From positions 16,942,040-17,006,039 of the forward strand of contig NC_045145.1 of the NCBI RefSeq assembly GCF_008831285.2: 64,000 nucleotides of DNA, read 5' to 3'. The notes under the pieces were generated by a model. The model made no database searches, was not told the DNA's origin, and was given only the letters and a program-made list of their open reading frames with translations. The position numbers and the translations under genes were made by a program. The DNA comes from Nymphaea colorata. Taxonomy: Eukaryota > Streptophyta > Magnoliopsida > Nymphaeales > Nymphaeaceae. This document shows positions 1 to 10,600 of this stretch, in pieces. The stretch's first letter is position 1; each line of letters begins with the position of its first letter.

Positions 1-1267
1 TCAGTTTGGAGCCAACCACCCCATGCATTAGAACCTATGACCACAACTTGAATTCCTTGATTAGGAATGGCAACACTAACCACTCATTTCCTATTCTTAC
101 CATGAAAGAAAAGAAAAAGCTAAAGTGATAGATTTCTCTTTAACATGCTCCAAAAATTTCGCAAAGTGTACTTACACAAGTGAGGGCGAAAAAATAAAAT
201 TATTAAATTACCTTTACATATTAAACTTGTTTCTTAAAGATGCTCAGGAAAGGAAGCTGACTCCCTTCCAATAGTTTATTCTTTGTGAAAATACTTAACC
301 CTCCTCATCCACATATGTGAATTCACTAAAACAAAAAACAAAAGAGGAACATCAGGTTGCCTGGCCTTCTTTAGCAGATAATAGGTCTGATTATTTTGGA
401 TGTCTACCATGGATTTGTCCGATTATCTACAAACTTTTTTCCCCTCAATCTTGTGGATGAGGAGTACAAATGTAGCGAAATCACAGAGTAGACCTTTCCA
501 ACATGAGGAAACAGATCAAACACCTTTTTGTTGTTGGAAAGGGCGAGCCCATATTGCTGAAAGATCACATCAAATTTGTATTTCTTTAATTTATCATTAT
601 CTTCATATGATGGGATTCTGTCAAAAAAAAAGGAAAGAGGAAGCAAAAATTTCAAAATTTTCTACAATACATTTATAGAGACAAAACGGAGCACCAACTT
701 TAAGCAAGAACATGCTTAGACTTTACATCTATAGACTACAGGAACCTAAATTTTAATGTATGCTTAAACTTGCTTGATGCTTTTGATCATTCAAAACTTG
801 CCATGAGAATGAGAAATATTTTGTCAACTAAATAAACTCTCATATGTGTCTGTACATCAATCAGCAAGATTATACAACTAATAAGGAACATGTCTAAAAA
901 GAAAGAAAATAATCAGTTAAGAAATACATCTTCCTTGAAGACTAACTTTTTAAAGCATGAAAACCAAAGTAGAAAATTCATACATTATGTCAATTCTGTC
1001 AAGGGATTCCAAGTTACCACACAGATGTCGTAGACTGAAAAAAAAAAGTACATACCAAGACGGAGGGAAGATCATTTTTTTTCCCATCATTGCAACAAAC
1101 AATCATGCTTGTGAAACCAGACACATGACATTCAACTCAAATATGTATGACCTTCACTCACACGGTGAGAAGCGATTGAGCCTACTCAGTAAACCAAAAC
1201 ATGCAGCACTGAGAAAACTTTCATTCTTGCAGGGTGCACAAAGACATCAAACCTGTCGTTGTTGTGC
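1..1267. other. AT-rich stretch, no identified gene
   Basis: Apart from the exon-like piece at 404-627, nothing here resembles a known protein or RNA gene. The part next to 1268 is expected to hold the 3'UTR and polyadenylation region of the minus-strand PPR gene. The short plus-strand frames at 400-678 and 957-1271 look like chance. Confidence 0.5.
404..627 (-). other. possible terminal exon or spliced 3'UTR piece, unidentified
   Basis: On the minus strand a pyrimidine-rich tract ends in a good acceptor (TTTTTTGACAG), followed by an open frame of about 73 codons that starts IPSYEDNDKLKKYKF and ends VDNRTNPW before a stop. A matching donor context (CTTG|GTATGTAC) lies near 1052-1056, so an intron of about 430 bp is conceivable. 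Both signals lie downstream of the PPR stop codon, so this may be a 3'UTR intron of that gene rather than coding sequence. I do not recognise the peptide. A chance open frame is equally possible. Confidence 0.2.
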
Positions 1268-3229
1268 CTAAGCAGCAGCGAGCTCATATTTCATAGAGGA
1301 AAAGAGATCCAAAACATCTGCATGGTTACGTATAGAGCTTGGACATTTGTAAAGCAAGTCCTGTGCAATCTGATGCCTGCCTGCATCATTAAAGGCCTTG
1401 AACATGCGCAGGAACACTGAATTTGCAGGATAATTTTTCACCGTCATTGCTTTCAGCATGCTTAATGCATCATCTGCTGTTCCCAACTTAGAAATAAAGT
1501 CAACAAGTGGGTCCAGGAAAGGTGGGAAACCCTGGCTTTTCATCAGGGGTAGAACTTTTGATGCCTCCATGAAATTTCCTTGACAAGCTAAGCTTTGTAT
1601 CAAGACTTTGAACGTATCATGAGCTGGTCTCAGTTTTTCCTTGTTCACAGCTTCAGAAACATATGGCAGCACATCAACAGCCCTACCTTCCCTGCAAAAT
1701 GCATTCACCAGTATATCTAAAGCATCTGGATATATAAGTCCATCTCGTTGCATCATATTCTGAAGAATGTTTAACGCTTCGTCTAGTTTGCCAGAAAGAC
1801 AATACTTTTGAATAGGAGATCTCATTGTTGCCAAGTCAGGCATGCAACCCAGTTTAACCAATTCATCAAACAGATTCCATGCCTCCTCCAACATACCAGC
1901 GTCACAAAGCGCAGAAACAGCTCTCCCACACAAACTACTCTCAAGTACAAAGCCACCCTCTTCCATTGACTTCATTACTTGCTTTGTTTCATCCAATTTT
2001 CCTGCACTGGTCAAAGATTTCAGAATGCCAACAAAAGCGTTCTTCGACACAGATTGCCCGGATGAATTCATGATCTTTATAACTCTGGCGAACAAATCCC
2101 AGTCCGGTACATCACAAATGACAATTCTTCGCAAAAGAAAGATGCCATCTTGTGCTGGAGGCGTATATGGACTGGCCACCATGAATTCGTATAGATCAAC
2201 AGCTTCCTTCAACATTTTTCTCCTCTGGAACCGCTGTGAAAGGTTTTGATAGGTGGTAATTTCCATTTCACACCTTGAATCTCTCATTTCCTCCACAATA
2301 GCCCAAAAATCATCAATACTACCTCTTCGGCCCAATACACTGATCATTGCATTGTATGTAACTGCATCGTGTTTGTAATTTAGCCTCTCACCAAGCCCTC
2401 GGAAAAACATCAAAGCTTTCACAGGGTCCCTCTTAAGCATCTTCAATATATTAACCACCAATCCGTTGGATATATTTGGAGATACAGAACTCAACTTATC
2501 CTCTATTTCTTCATCCCATTCTTCCTTCCTTCCAACTAGCCTAACTATCTCATCGGACGCCTCCAATTCTTCTTCGTCGAATATCATCAAATCCTTTTCA
2601 ACGTTTATGCCGAAGAAGTCATCCAACCTCCGTGAACTGTCCACCATGTTTTCATCAGAAAATTTCTTCCTAATCTTTCTCCTGGTACCCTTATACATCC
2701 TGAGCCCCGCGACCTTCAACCGCTCGGCGAGATCCCAGAATTCTTCCATGTGACCCTTCAGCACCAACATCTCAAGCATCATACTATACGCCTCAGAATC
2801 CAAGCCCCCGGCGATTTTCGTCGATACCCAATTGAAGAAACTCAAAGCCAAAGTCGGGTCCTCATCAAGCCTCCTCAACACCCACAATGCCATCGGATTG
2901 GTCCAAGAAAGATCAAGGGATTCCAAATGGTCGACTGTTTCTTTGCACCATTCTTTACCAGAAAGCGCCTCAATTAGAGCGCCAATATGATCGCTGCCCT
3001 TGGTGGCTTCAGATTCTGGTTGGGAAGCGAAATTGGAGATTTGGGTTCTCAATTTTGTGCCAAAATCAAGGCTTTGGAGAAGAGAACGCGACGGAGATAA
3101 AAGAAAAGAACGAGATTTCTGAGGTTCTGTTTTCCTCACCTGGTATTGGAGAAAACTCAGTTCTCGACATTGGCAGAAACGAATGCCGAGCCTACTGGCA
3201 ATAAGTCTCCTGCCTACTCGTTGCATCAT
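1268..3229 (-). CDS. P-type pentatricopeptide repeat protein, organellar (probably mitochondrial)
   Basis: The frame is intronless. Using the Met pair at 3229/3226 gives about 653 residues. An in-frame ATG at 3349 would add 40 residues, but the sequence after the Met pair (MMQRVGRRLIASRLGIRF) is a typical basic amphipathic mitochondrial presequence, so the downstream start is preferred. The C-terminal two thirds contains degenerate 35-residue helical hairpin repeats, with phrases such as AVTYNAMISVLGRRGSIDDF, SALCDAGMLEEAWNLFDELV and KYCLSGKLDEALNILQNMM. No E, DYW or SMR domain follows the repeats, so it belongs to the P class. Members of that class bind organellar transcripts and act in RNA stabilisation, intron splicing or translation. 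It resembles the Arabidopsis At3g02490 type, but that assignment is from memory. The RNA target cannot be read from the sequence. Confidence 0.9.
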   Translation of the reverse strand: MMQRVGRRLIASRLGIRFCQCRELSFLQYQVRKTEPQKSRSFLLSPSRSLLQSLDFGTKLRTQISNFASQPESEATKGSDHIGALIEALSGKEWCKETVDHLESLDLSWTNPMALWVLRRLDEDPTLALSFFNWVSTKIAGGLDSEAYSMMLEMLVLKGHMEEFWDLAERLKVAGLRMYKGTRRKIRKKFSDENMVDSSRRLDDFFGINVEKDLMIFDEEELEASDEIVRLVGRKEEWDEEIEDKLSSVSPNISNGLVVNILKMLKRDPVKALMFFRGLGERLNYKHDAVTYNAMISVLGRRGSIDDFWAIVEEMRDSRCEMEITTYQNLSQRFQRRKMLKEAVDLYEFMVASPYTPPAQDGIFLLRRIVICDVPDWDLFARVIKIMNSSGQSVSKNAFVGILKSLTSAGKLDETKQVMKSMEEGGFVLESSLCGRAVSALCDAGMLEEAWNLFDELVKLGCMPDLATMRSPIQKYCLSGKLDEALNILQNMMQRDGLIYPDALDILVNAFCREGRAVDVLPYVSEAVNKEKLRPAHDTFKVLIQSLACQGNFMEASKVLPLMKSQGFPPFLDPLVDFISKLGTADDALSMLKAMTVKNYPANSVFLRMFKAFNDAGRHQIAQDLLYKCPSSIRNHADVLDLFSSMKYELAAA

Positions 3230-3349
3230 TTTCTGGCTCGGTGGAGAGAGTGAAGACGGTAAGTCGTGCGGGGAGAGTTGCAGCCGTTGTTCTTCCGGTG
3301 AATCCGAGGGTTTAGGTTTTATCCAAGCACCATTTTTTGCAAAAACCAT

Positions 3350-4689
3350 AGGGTTTTAGGCTCCGCTACAAAAATAGCGGCGATATTTTGTAAATATCGT
3401 GATTTCCGACTCCTTTGTACTTTCTCAAGAAATGATAGTCTGGAACCTCTCATAAAGCATATACGGCCTTTATATTCATTAAACATGTTCATGTTGTTAC
3501 AACTTCACGTCCACAGTTTCCTTCTCTTATTTTCTCTGCAGAAAAAAAAAATGCTTGAATTTCTAGGATTTCCTTTCCCGCAATGTTGGTGAGAAGGAGA
3601 CCTCTAGCGTCATCTTCAATGTTCAATCTCAGTTTATGTTTGCTGTTCTCTCCTTGCAGATACCCATTTTCTAAAAAAAAAAAAAAATTATTGCCGTCAT
3701 GCCGTGCTTTACCTGTTTTTACCGAAAAGTATTATTTCCTAAATTTGTGTGACACTATGTTTTTAACAGATTAACTTCTTAAACAAACTATAGTACAATT
3801 CTTATTTCAGGCCTTTGTTAAATTTTAAAGGCATAATTGTAGCCCCAAACACCAATCCAGCCCTGAACCCAGAGGCATTGCAAGGATTCGGATTTTAAAG
3901 GCGTAATTGTAATGTACTGCAATTCAAACCATATCCAAAGATATGGGTCGTACCTGCCTCTCACGTAAGGGAGAGAAACCGAAAATAAATAAAATTAAAC
4001 AAAATATTAATTGATTCCATATAATTGTTCACGTAAATCTTCATTGGTTTAGACGTCCAAATTTAGAATATATTACTTAGACTGCTTTGGTGCCCAAAAC
4101 AAGTGAACGGTTAAAGTACCTGTTGAAATGCAGTCTACAGACACAGCACGCTAAGTAAATCAGTTCTGAAGTTCACAATTGTGAACGAAGATAGGCAAAT
4201 TGCAGACGCACCTGAGCATCTGAATGGGCAATATTTTGTATTGCTATTCCGTAGCAGCTGATAAGTTAGCAAAAATGTAGGACTGCAGAAGAAGATGAAG
4301 ATAAGATACAAGAAAATATAGAGATCAGTGAAAAGGAGACATCACTCGTGTAAGTACAAAATGGGGAAGTGCAACCGAGGCAAGAACAAGAAGCCTCATA
4401 GAAGCAGGGCGGCCAACAGCCCCTCATGGGGAAGACGGAGAAGAAGTCGAACAGACAGCAAATGCACCGCAAGAATTTACATGTGCTTTTTTACAAATGC
4501 ATGCATGGTACACTTAAATTACAGGGCTCCAAAATGGGCTGTATTGGCCTCAAAATATGGAACAGCATATAGGACTATCAAGTGATAGACCAACATTTTC
4601 GGCGATTGCCAAACACGTGGTTGAGTTGTGTTAATCGACTCTGACTAGAATTGCAGACAAGGTTTTTTCTCCCCAAGCCACTGATGAAT
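3350..4689. other. intergenic: PPR promoter side and kinesin 3' flank
   Basis: No coding sequence is recognised. The right-hand part just below 4690 should be the 3'UTR of the minus-strand kinesin gene, and the part next to 3350 the PPR leader and promoter. A direct repeat of the phrase AAAGGC(A/G)TAATTGTA occurs near 3827 and 3897. The plus-strand frame at 4328-4585 has no family resemblance. Confidence 0.5.
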
Positions 4690-7600
4690 CTACCTTCCTT
4701 GCCATCTTTTACTGGACTTCACGGTTGATGCAGATGACTGGCTAACAGTTGTTTTCCTCAAAGCTGGAAAAAAAAAAGAAAAAAAGAAAAAGAAACAGAT
4801 CAAGGAAATGAAATGAAGAAAGGGTTAGCATCTTGGCAAGAAGAACAACGTACTCGTTGTTGGCTTTGAAGAATCCTTGGTGCCAGACTGTGGCCGAGCA
4901 GATACTGGCTGCACTGTTTTTGTTGATGGACGGGGAGTTGCACGCACTGGGACTCTTGGCCTGCAATTCACAATAGAAACTCTCAAAACTTTAAGAACAG
5001 AATTATCCAGAAAACTTCATGAAGATCCTTTAAGTGCACAAACTGTTCTGTGAATCCTAATGGTAATCAGATTTTGTACTCAACAAGTTGTTAAATAAGT
5101 TGAAACAGGCTGAAATGACTACCAATGGGAATTGTCAGACGCAGGTTTGTTGGTTGCCCTTTGGAACAATTTCCTTTCATAAAATAGTTCTTAGGCAAAT
5201 AAGTTCGTTGCAAAAAATTATTTTCTGTGGTATTCTTTCTTCTTAAAGTAGTTTTTGTCTGATTTTCTTACTTCTTCTCTGTGGTATTTGGACTTTTAGC
5301 AGCTTCTGGGAAAAGTGTCAGCTCCACTATGCTAGACGAGCCATCAGTCTCTGTACCCATAGAGAGACCACCATCAGATATGTCACTCAACCTTTCTTCT
5401 GAATCTCCATCCCCAAATCCCAAAAGTTCAACATCAGCTGTTTGAGTATTTTGGCTTGGATCCATACCGCCTTGTTTTGCTTCTCTGCTATGACCCTTCT
5501 GATGCTTAATATCATCATAGTGTTGCAGAGAACTGCCCTCCAAGTCCCCATTGCTGTACTCCGAATAATTGTCCAAATCAGAAACTGCTTTTCTGTGCCC
5601 TTTAGTTGCGTCTGCCAGAGCGGAGCTCGATGGAACTCTGCTTACTTTTCCTGTGGAAGATCTTCGACTTTGATTAGCAGAGACTCCAAGAGATGACCTA
5701 TTAGGAGACAAAGGTGAAGTGACCTTTGGAGAAATTGTGCTCCTCTTCTCTGTATTGATCTCAGGAGGCCGTGGCCTTTGATCTTTGAGCAGTTGTAACC
5801 GTTCAATTTCTGCGTCTTTCCTTGAAACAAGCTCTTTCAGTTGTGCCACCTGCAACAAATGAAATTTACGATGGGCAGATTACAATTCACAAACTCTGTA
5901 GTACAATGGTAAGAATTTAGGTTGTGTTTGGAGGACACCATTGAAAAAATTGATGTCTTGCGAAAACCACTTTTTGCGACGACCTGTTTTTTCTTTTTAA
6001 CCAGAATTTTTAAACCTAATATGTGTGTTCAGATGACCAGATAAAAGCGACGTTTCCTGTGAAAAAACTGAGGGGATGGGCCGGTTATTCATGCCTTTTT
6101 GAAGACACCGTGTTAAAACTGAGTTTTTCATAAACTAGTTTCAAGTTTTAACCATCACCTAAACAAGCCATTTAAAATCCATCTTTGGTGGCAAAACGAC
6201 GTTTTGCCTCCAAAATGGTGTTCAATGATATAACCCGAACACGCCCTTAGCATTTAATCTGTATTATAGTTAAAAATAATTGTCAATATCTGCTCGGCGC
6301 ACATGTGCAAGACGGAGATCAAGAAATTGTTACTACAAATAGAAAAAATAGAAATCCTACAAGCAAAGACTAACGACCTTAATTAAAATTTTTTGGTCCT
6401 ACGCTGTTGCGTTGTAGAGGCAACGAAATGGGAAAGAGAAACAATCTCCAGAGCAGAAGAAAAGTAAGAGAAAGAAACCTGTTCCATTAAATCTCGAACT
6501 TCTTTACTCTCTTTGTTGCTCTTTGCAGCTCCTAATTCAACCCCAGATACCCTTTCTGCAAATTTCAATGTACTCATGGACTCGGAATATGACACAGGAT
6601 CAGGATTAAGTTGTACAAACATGAGGGTCTTGGCTTGACCACCTACAAAAGAGAGGAAGAACATAGAAAAGAATCTGACATTAAAATCAGTAAACTGATC
6701 TAGCATTAATTAAAAGCAAACGTTGACCAAGAGTTTTTTGTTGTCAAAGGTGATAAGATCAACTAAAACATTCATGCAAAAAATATACCTAATGAAGTCT
6801 GCAGGATTTGAGTAAGCTTGCTGTTTCTATATGGTATATGAGGGCTCTTTGAAGCCAGAGCATATATAACATCCCCTAGAGCAGACAGGGATTTGTTGAT
6901 ATGCTGTGCTTCCTTGAGCCTGTCACCTACAGCCTCGGAACGTTCCACCCTTTCACTTCCAGCAAGATCTACCAGATGAAGTGATCCACGTATGGTAGCA
7001 CCAGTCTCTAAGTTAGTACCTCGAACATGAACTGTGAGGACACTGCAGAGGGATGCAGAATTTTTAAAAATAGTATATGTTATGCCTGTAAAAGTATAAA
7101 CAGTACGCCTGAGACACTGGTTATGAACAGAGACCTGTGTGAGCGGCTGCTTCTCTCATTCATAGCTGTCGAACTTACAGCCCTGTTCATCTGGCCCATA
7201 TCCATCAAAGCAATTACATCAGCAGTTGATTCCACTGGGCGCATAGTTGCATCTGGGACACTCAATCCATTATTTTGTGATATGCTCGCAATCCCAAGTG
7301 TATGCAAGTTAAAGAAAACAGGCCACAAGAATTACAAATGAAAAGTATTCACCAAACTGTTCAACTTGTATGGAAGAATCGAAAGGATCAGGCAACAGTG
7401 TCTGCTCAGGGCATTAAGAACATAAAACATAAAGAGGTCTAAAGAACTACCGAGGCTACTTTTCAATGAGGTTGACTGAAAAAGAATACAGAAGTAGAAA
7501 GAAATTTAGGAGCCACTTCTCCTGGCAGAAATTGGCATGAGAAAGAGACAAAAGGGTATCAATCAATGGGATTTATAAAAGGATATTTCTTCTGAGAACC

Positions 7601-10600
7601 ATCATTTGAAAGCAGATCACGTATTTGTTCGTTGTATATTTCAACCATCTGAACTCCAACTTCATATGCATAAGTAGTTTTCCTTTTTTGAGAAATGAGG
7701 AACAGGTCATTTAGTGCTCGGTAGTTGACTCCCCATGTTTCTTCTGTTGGTGGATCTGGTCCTGTCTGGTAAAATGATACGACATAAATTAAACAATTAA
7801 AATTCTGTTAACGATTTTTAATATTTTCACAGTATTAAATGTACATTATAGTGCCATGGAAAAGAGTTAAACCTAAAATCTGATGTATAATGTAATGCAT
7901 ACCATGGTATACGTTTTCCCTGAACCAGTTTGACCGTAAGCGAAGATGCAGACGTTGAATCCATCAAGAATGGAGCGGATTAGTGGCTGAGTGTCCTTAA
8001 ATACATCCACTGCCAAGCAGTTAATGGAGCTAATGAATTTAACGAGTAAATTATGAATCATAAGAAACAAAAGTTAAGCCTTTGCAGCTTCGGTTTCCTC
8101 TTTGACCAGCCTTCGACTAGAGAATAGGTATGGTTCTGGCTTTATTGATCGAATGCTAGTCATTCTCCAACGAAGAAAAGCAGCACATAGATAGCCATAT
8201 CTTTGATTGCAAGCTTTTGTTGGTTATCATGGTCTACTAACCAGAGCAGCCAAAATTAAGAGGATTCACGTTGAACAAGCTGGTTGGGGTTTTTACAGGT
8301 CGAGAAGATTGCATTCAATAAGCATACAAAGTCCACAAAAAAAATATCTCAGCAAAGAAATATGATGCCTAATGTTTTGCAAAAATATTCTGACTTCAAC
8401 TACTCTGAAGAAAAGATAGGAAATTTGGAAAGAATTTCTTTTTCAAGATTACTAACTTCTAGAAGACATCTTAATGGATTGATATCAGATTGTGTTAAGA
8501 GAAATTTTGATCACTTTCTAGCTACCCAGACGTTTATAATATTTGACTGCAAAGGCATTAGAGTTCGCGGGCTATTTGACCTTGAGTAGCTGTTTGGCCA
8601 TAGACCTTGTTGAACTTGAACATGCGCTGACCATCTTTTCCTGGTTTGGCAGGATTTGAAACAAGTAATTCACCATCTTCTCCAACATATTCTACTATGC
8701 TCTGCTTTCGAGCCTCGCCAGGAAGGAATGGCCTTACTCTACAGTATACTCTAATATTTCCTGTCCTCCATATTAAACCCAGGCATTAGAAACATCAAGT
8801 AACAAAAAATCATTGTTATATGAAGATAACATGCACCTTTTAGATCTTGAACTTCATTGTAGAGTTTCCTGTTTTCGTCAAGAACCAACTGATAATTCTT
8901 AGCTGCCTCTGCCAAACCTTTGAGATTTACACCTGCAAAAAATTAAAAGGCCATCGAACTGACCTTTCAGAATTGAGCAGCATCACCATATAGAAAATAG
9001 ATCATCTAGGCAATAATATACCTATCTTATTGATTTCTTCCAACCACCCTCTCCTTGCATCAAGAATTTCATTCTTTGCAGCTTGAGAAGACAACTTTAA
9101 GTCCTGCATTAAATCATATGTATGGTTTCGATAAATATATTTCTTCCTGCATGACAGTACTAACAATTGAAGGAGCTGGTTATGGAAGGGGTGCAAAAGT
9201 TACCCCAAGAGCCTGGAGCTGGTTATCAACGAACTGTTTGTACCCAAGTTCTTTTGATTTCCAGTTCTGAGATTTTAATTCTGAAAGTGCCTCAAGCTCT
9301 TCTGACTTCCTTTTGGACTCCTCAAGGGAGCACCCAAGTTGTTTCACCTTCTCCTCCAGTTCATGTACAGCCTCTTTGCCTTGTGTTTCTAAGTTCAAGC
9401 AACGCTGTTCATATGCTTTTCTGGTGGTTTCAAGTTCTTGGTTCAAATGTGAAATTGCATTTTCAATCTCTTCCTTCTCCTTCATCAGTCTAACCACGTC
9501 CTGCTCCTCAAGTTTCCTTTTCTCCTCCATACTGTCCTTTTCCGTCTGAAAATACCAAGTATCTTCTGTTAGTTGAAGTGAAGAAAGTTTTCCATCTTCT
9601 AGATGATTTCTGTATCTGGTGAATCATTAAAAAATGTGCTTTATCCTATCAGGCTACCACTGTGAACTCAACCAAGAATGTTATCCCCCAAGGTGGAAAG
9701 GAGATGATATTGGTGATTCTGCTGTCATCTTTGCACCGCTTTCCTACTTCCTAGTTGCTGCAGGGTTATTGACTTATGCATGAGAAAGCAACATTCAAAT
9801 GAAAATTCGTGAACACCATGTTAGGTGGGTGGTTAGGCCAAAATCCAGCAATGCAGTGGGCATCAAAATGAAATATGTAAAGCATCCTCTTTGACACAGG
9901 TAATTAAACAGAATCATGTACCTTTATCTTCTGAAGCTGGTCAGTTACAATCTGAAAATGGAGCACATGGCAATTCTTAAGCCACGGGAATACAACAAAG
10001 AAATTATGATTGGAAAACATGAAATTAATCACAATAACGAATATCTTGCAAATTACTGAGCATGCACCTTAATTTCCTCACTTGTTCCAGTAGCAAGAGT
10101 CTCAAGCACCCCAGCTCTGGAAACCAACCTTTCTTCACGTGCAAGAACCTCTCTAAGGGCAAGTTTTAGCTGCAGAAGTGGAAGAATAAGACATCAACCT
10201 CACTAACACGGACTCTGAGTAAATTGAAGTTGGAGTTTTACTTTTTTTATATGTTCCCCTTGAGTTGACATCCGCCGCTCAATTTCTTGCATTACTTTCC
10301 TCAACAACATTTCTATTCGCTGAAAACAAGAAAGCATCTGGCTGTTAACTCTGTCAAAGACAAACTTTTACGATTTTATGTACAAGTTAACATAAGAGTC
10401 TTTCATTTGAAGATAGTACGAAATGAGACTCATTCATGTGCTCACAAGCACATAATTTTGCATTCAAAAGCTTACCGGTGGAACCTCCCCATTCTGCTTT
10501 TCCCCCAGAATTGCATTCACAACGCCTAAAAGGGACTGAGTTGGAGCATTCTGTGAAAAGTATGAGGAATAAAGATTAACTAGGGAATAAAAGGATCATT

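Noticed and set aside
1842-2249. Plus-strand open frame of 135 codons
   Set aside because: Antisense shadow of the PPR gene, whose repeats on the other strand are convincing.
7587-7600. Conventional GT donor (GATG|GTTCTC) for the kinesin intron
   Set aside because: Joined to the nearest AG (GCGAG|C) it gives a stop within eight codons and loses the conserved kinesin residues; the AT-AC reading restores them.
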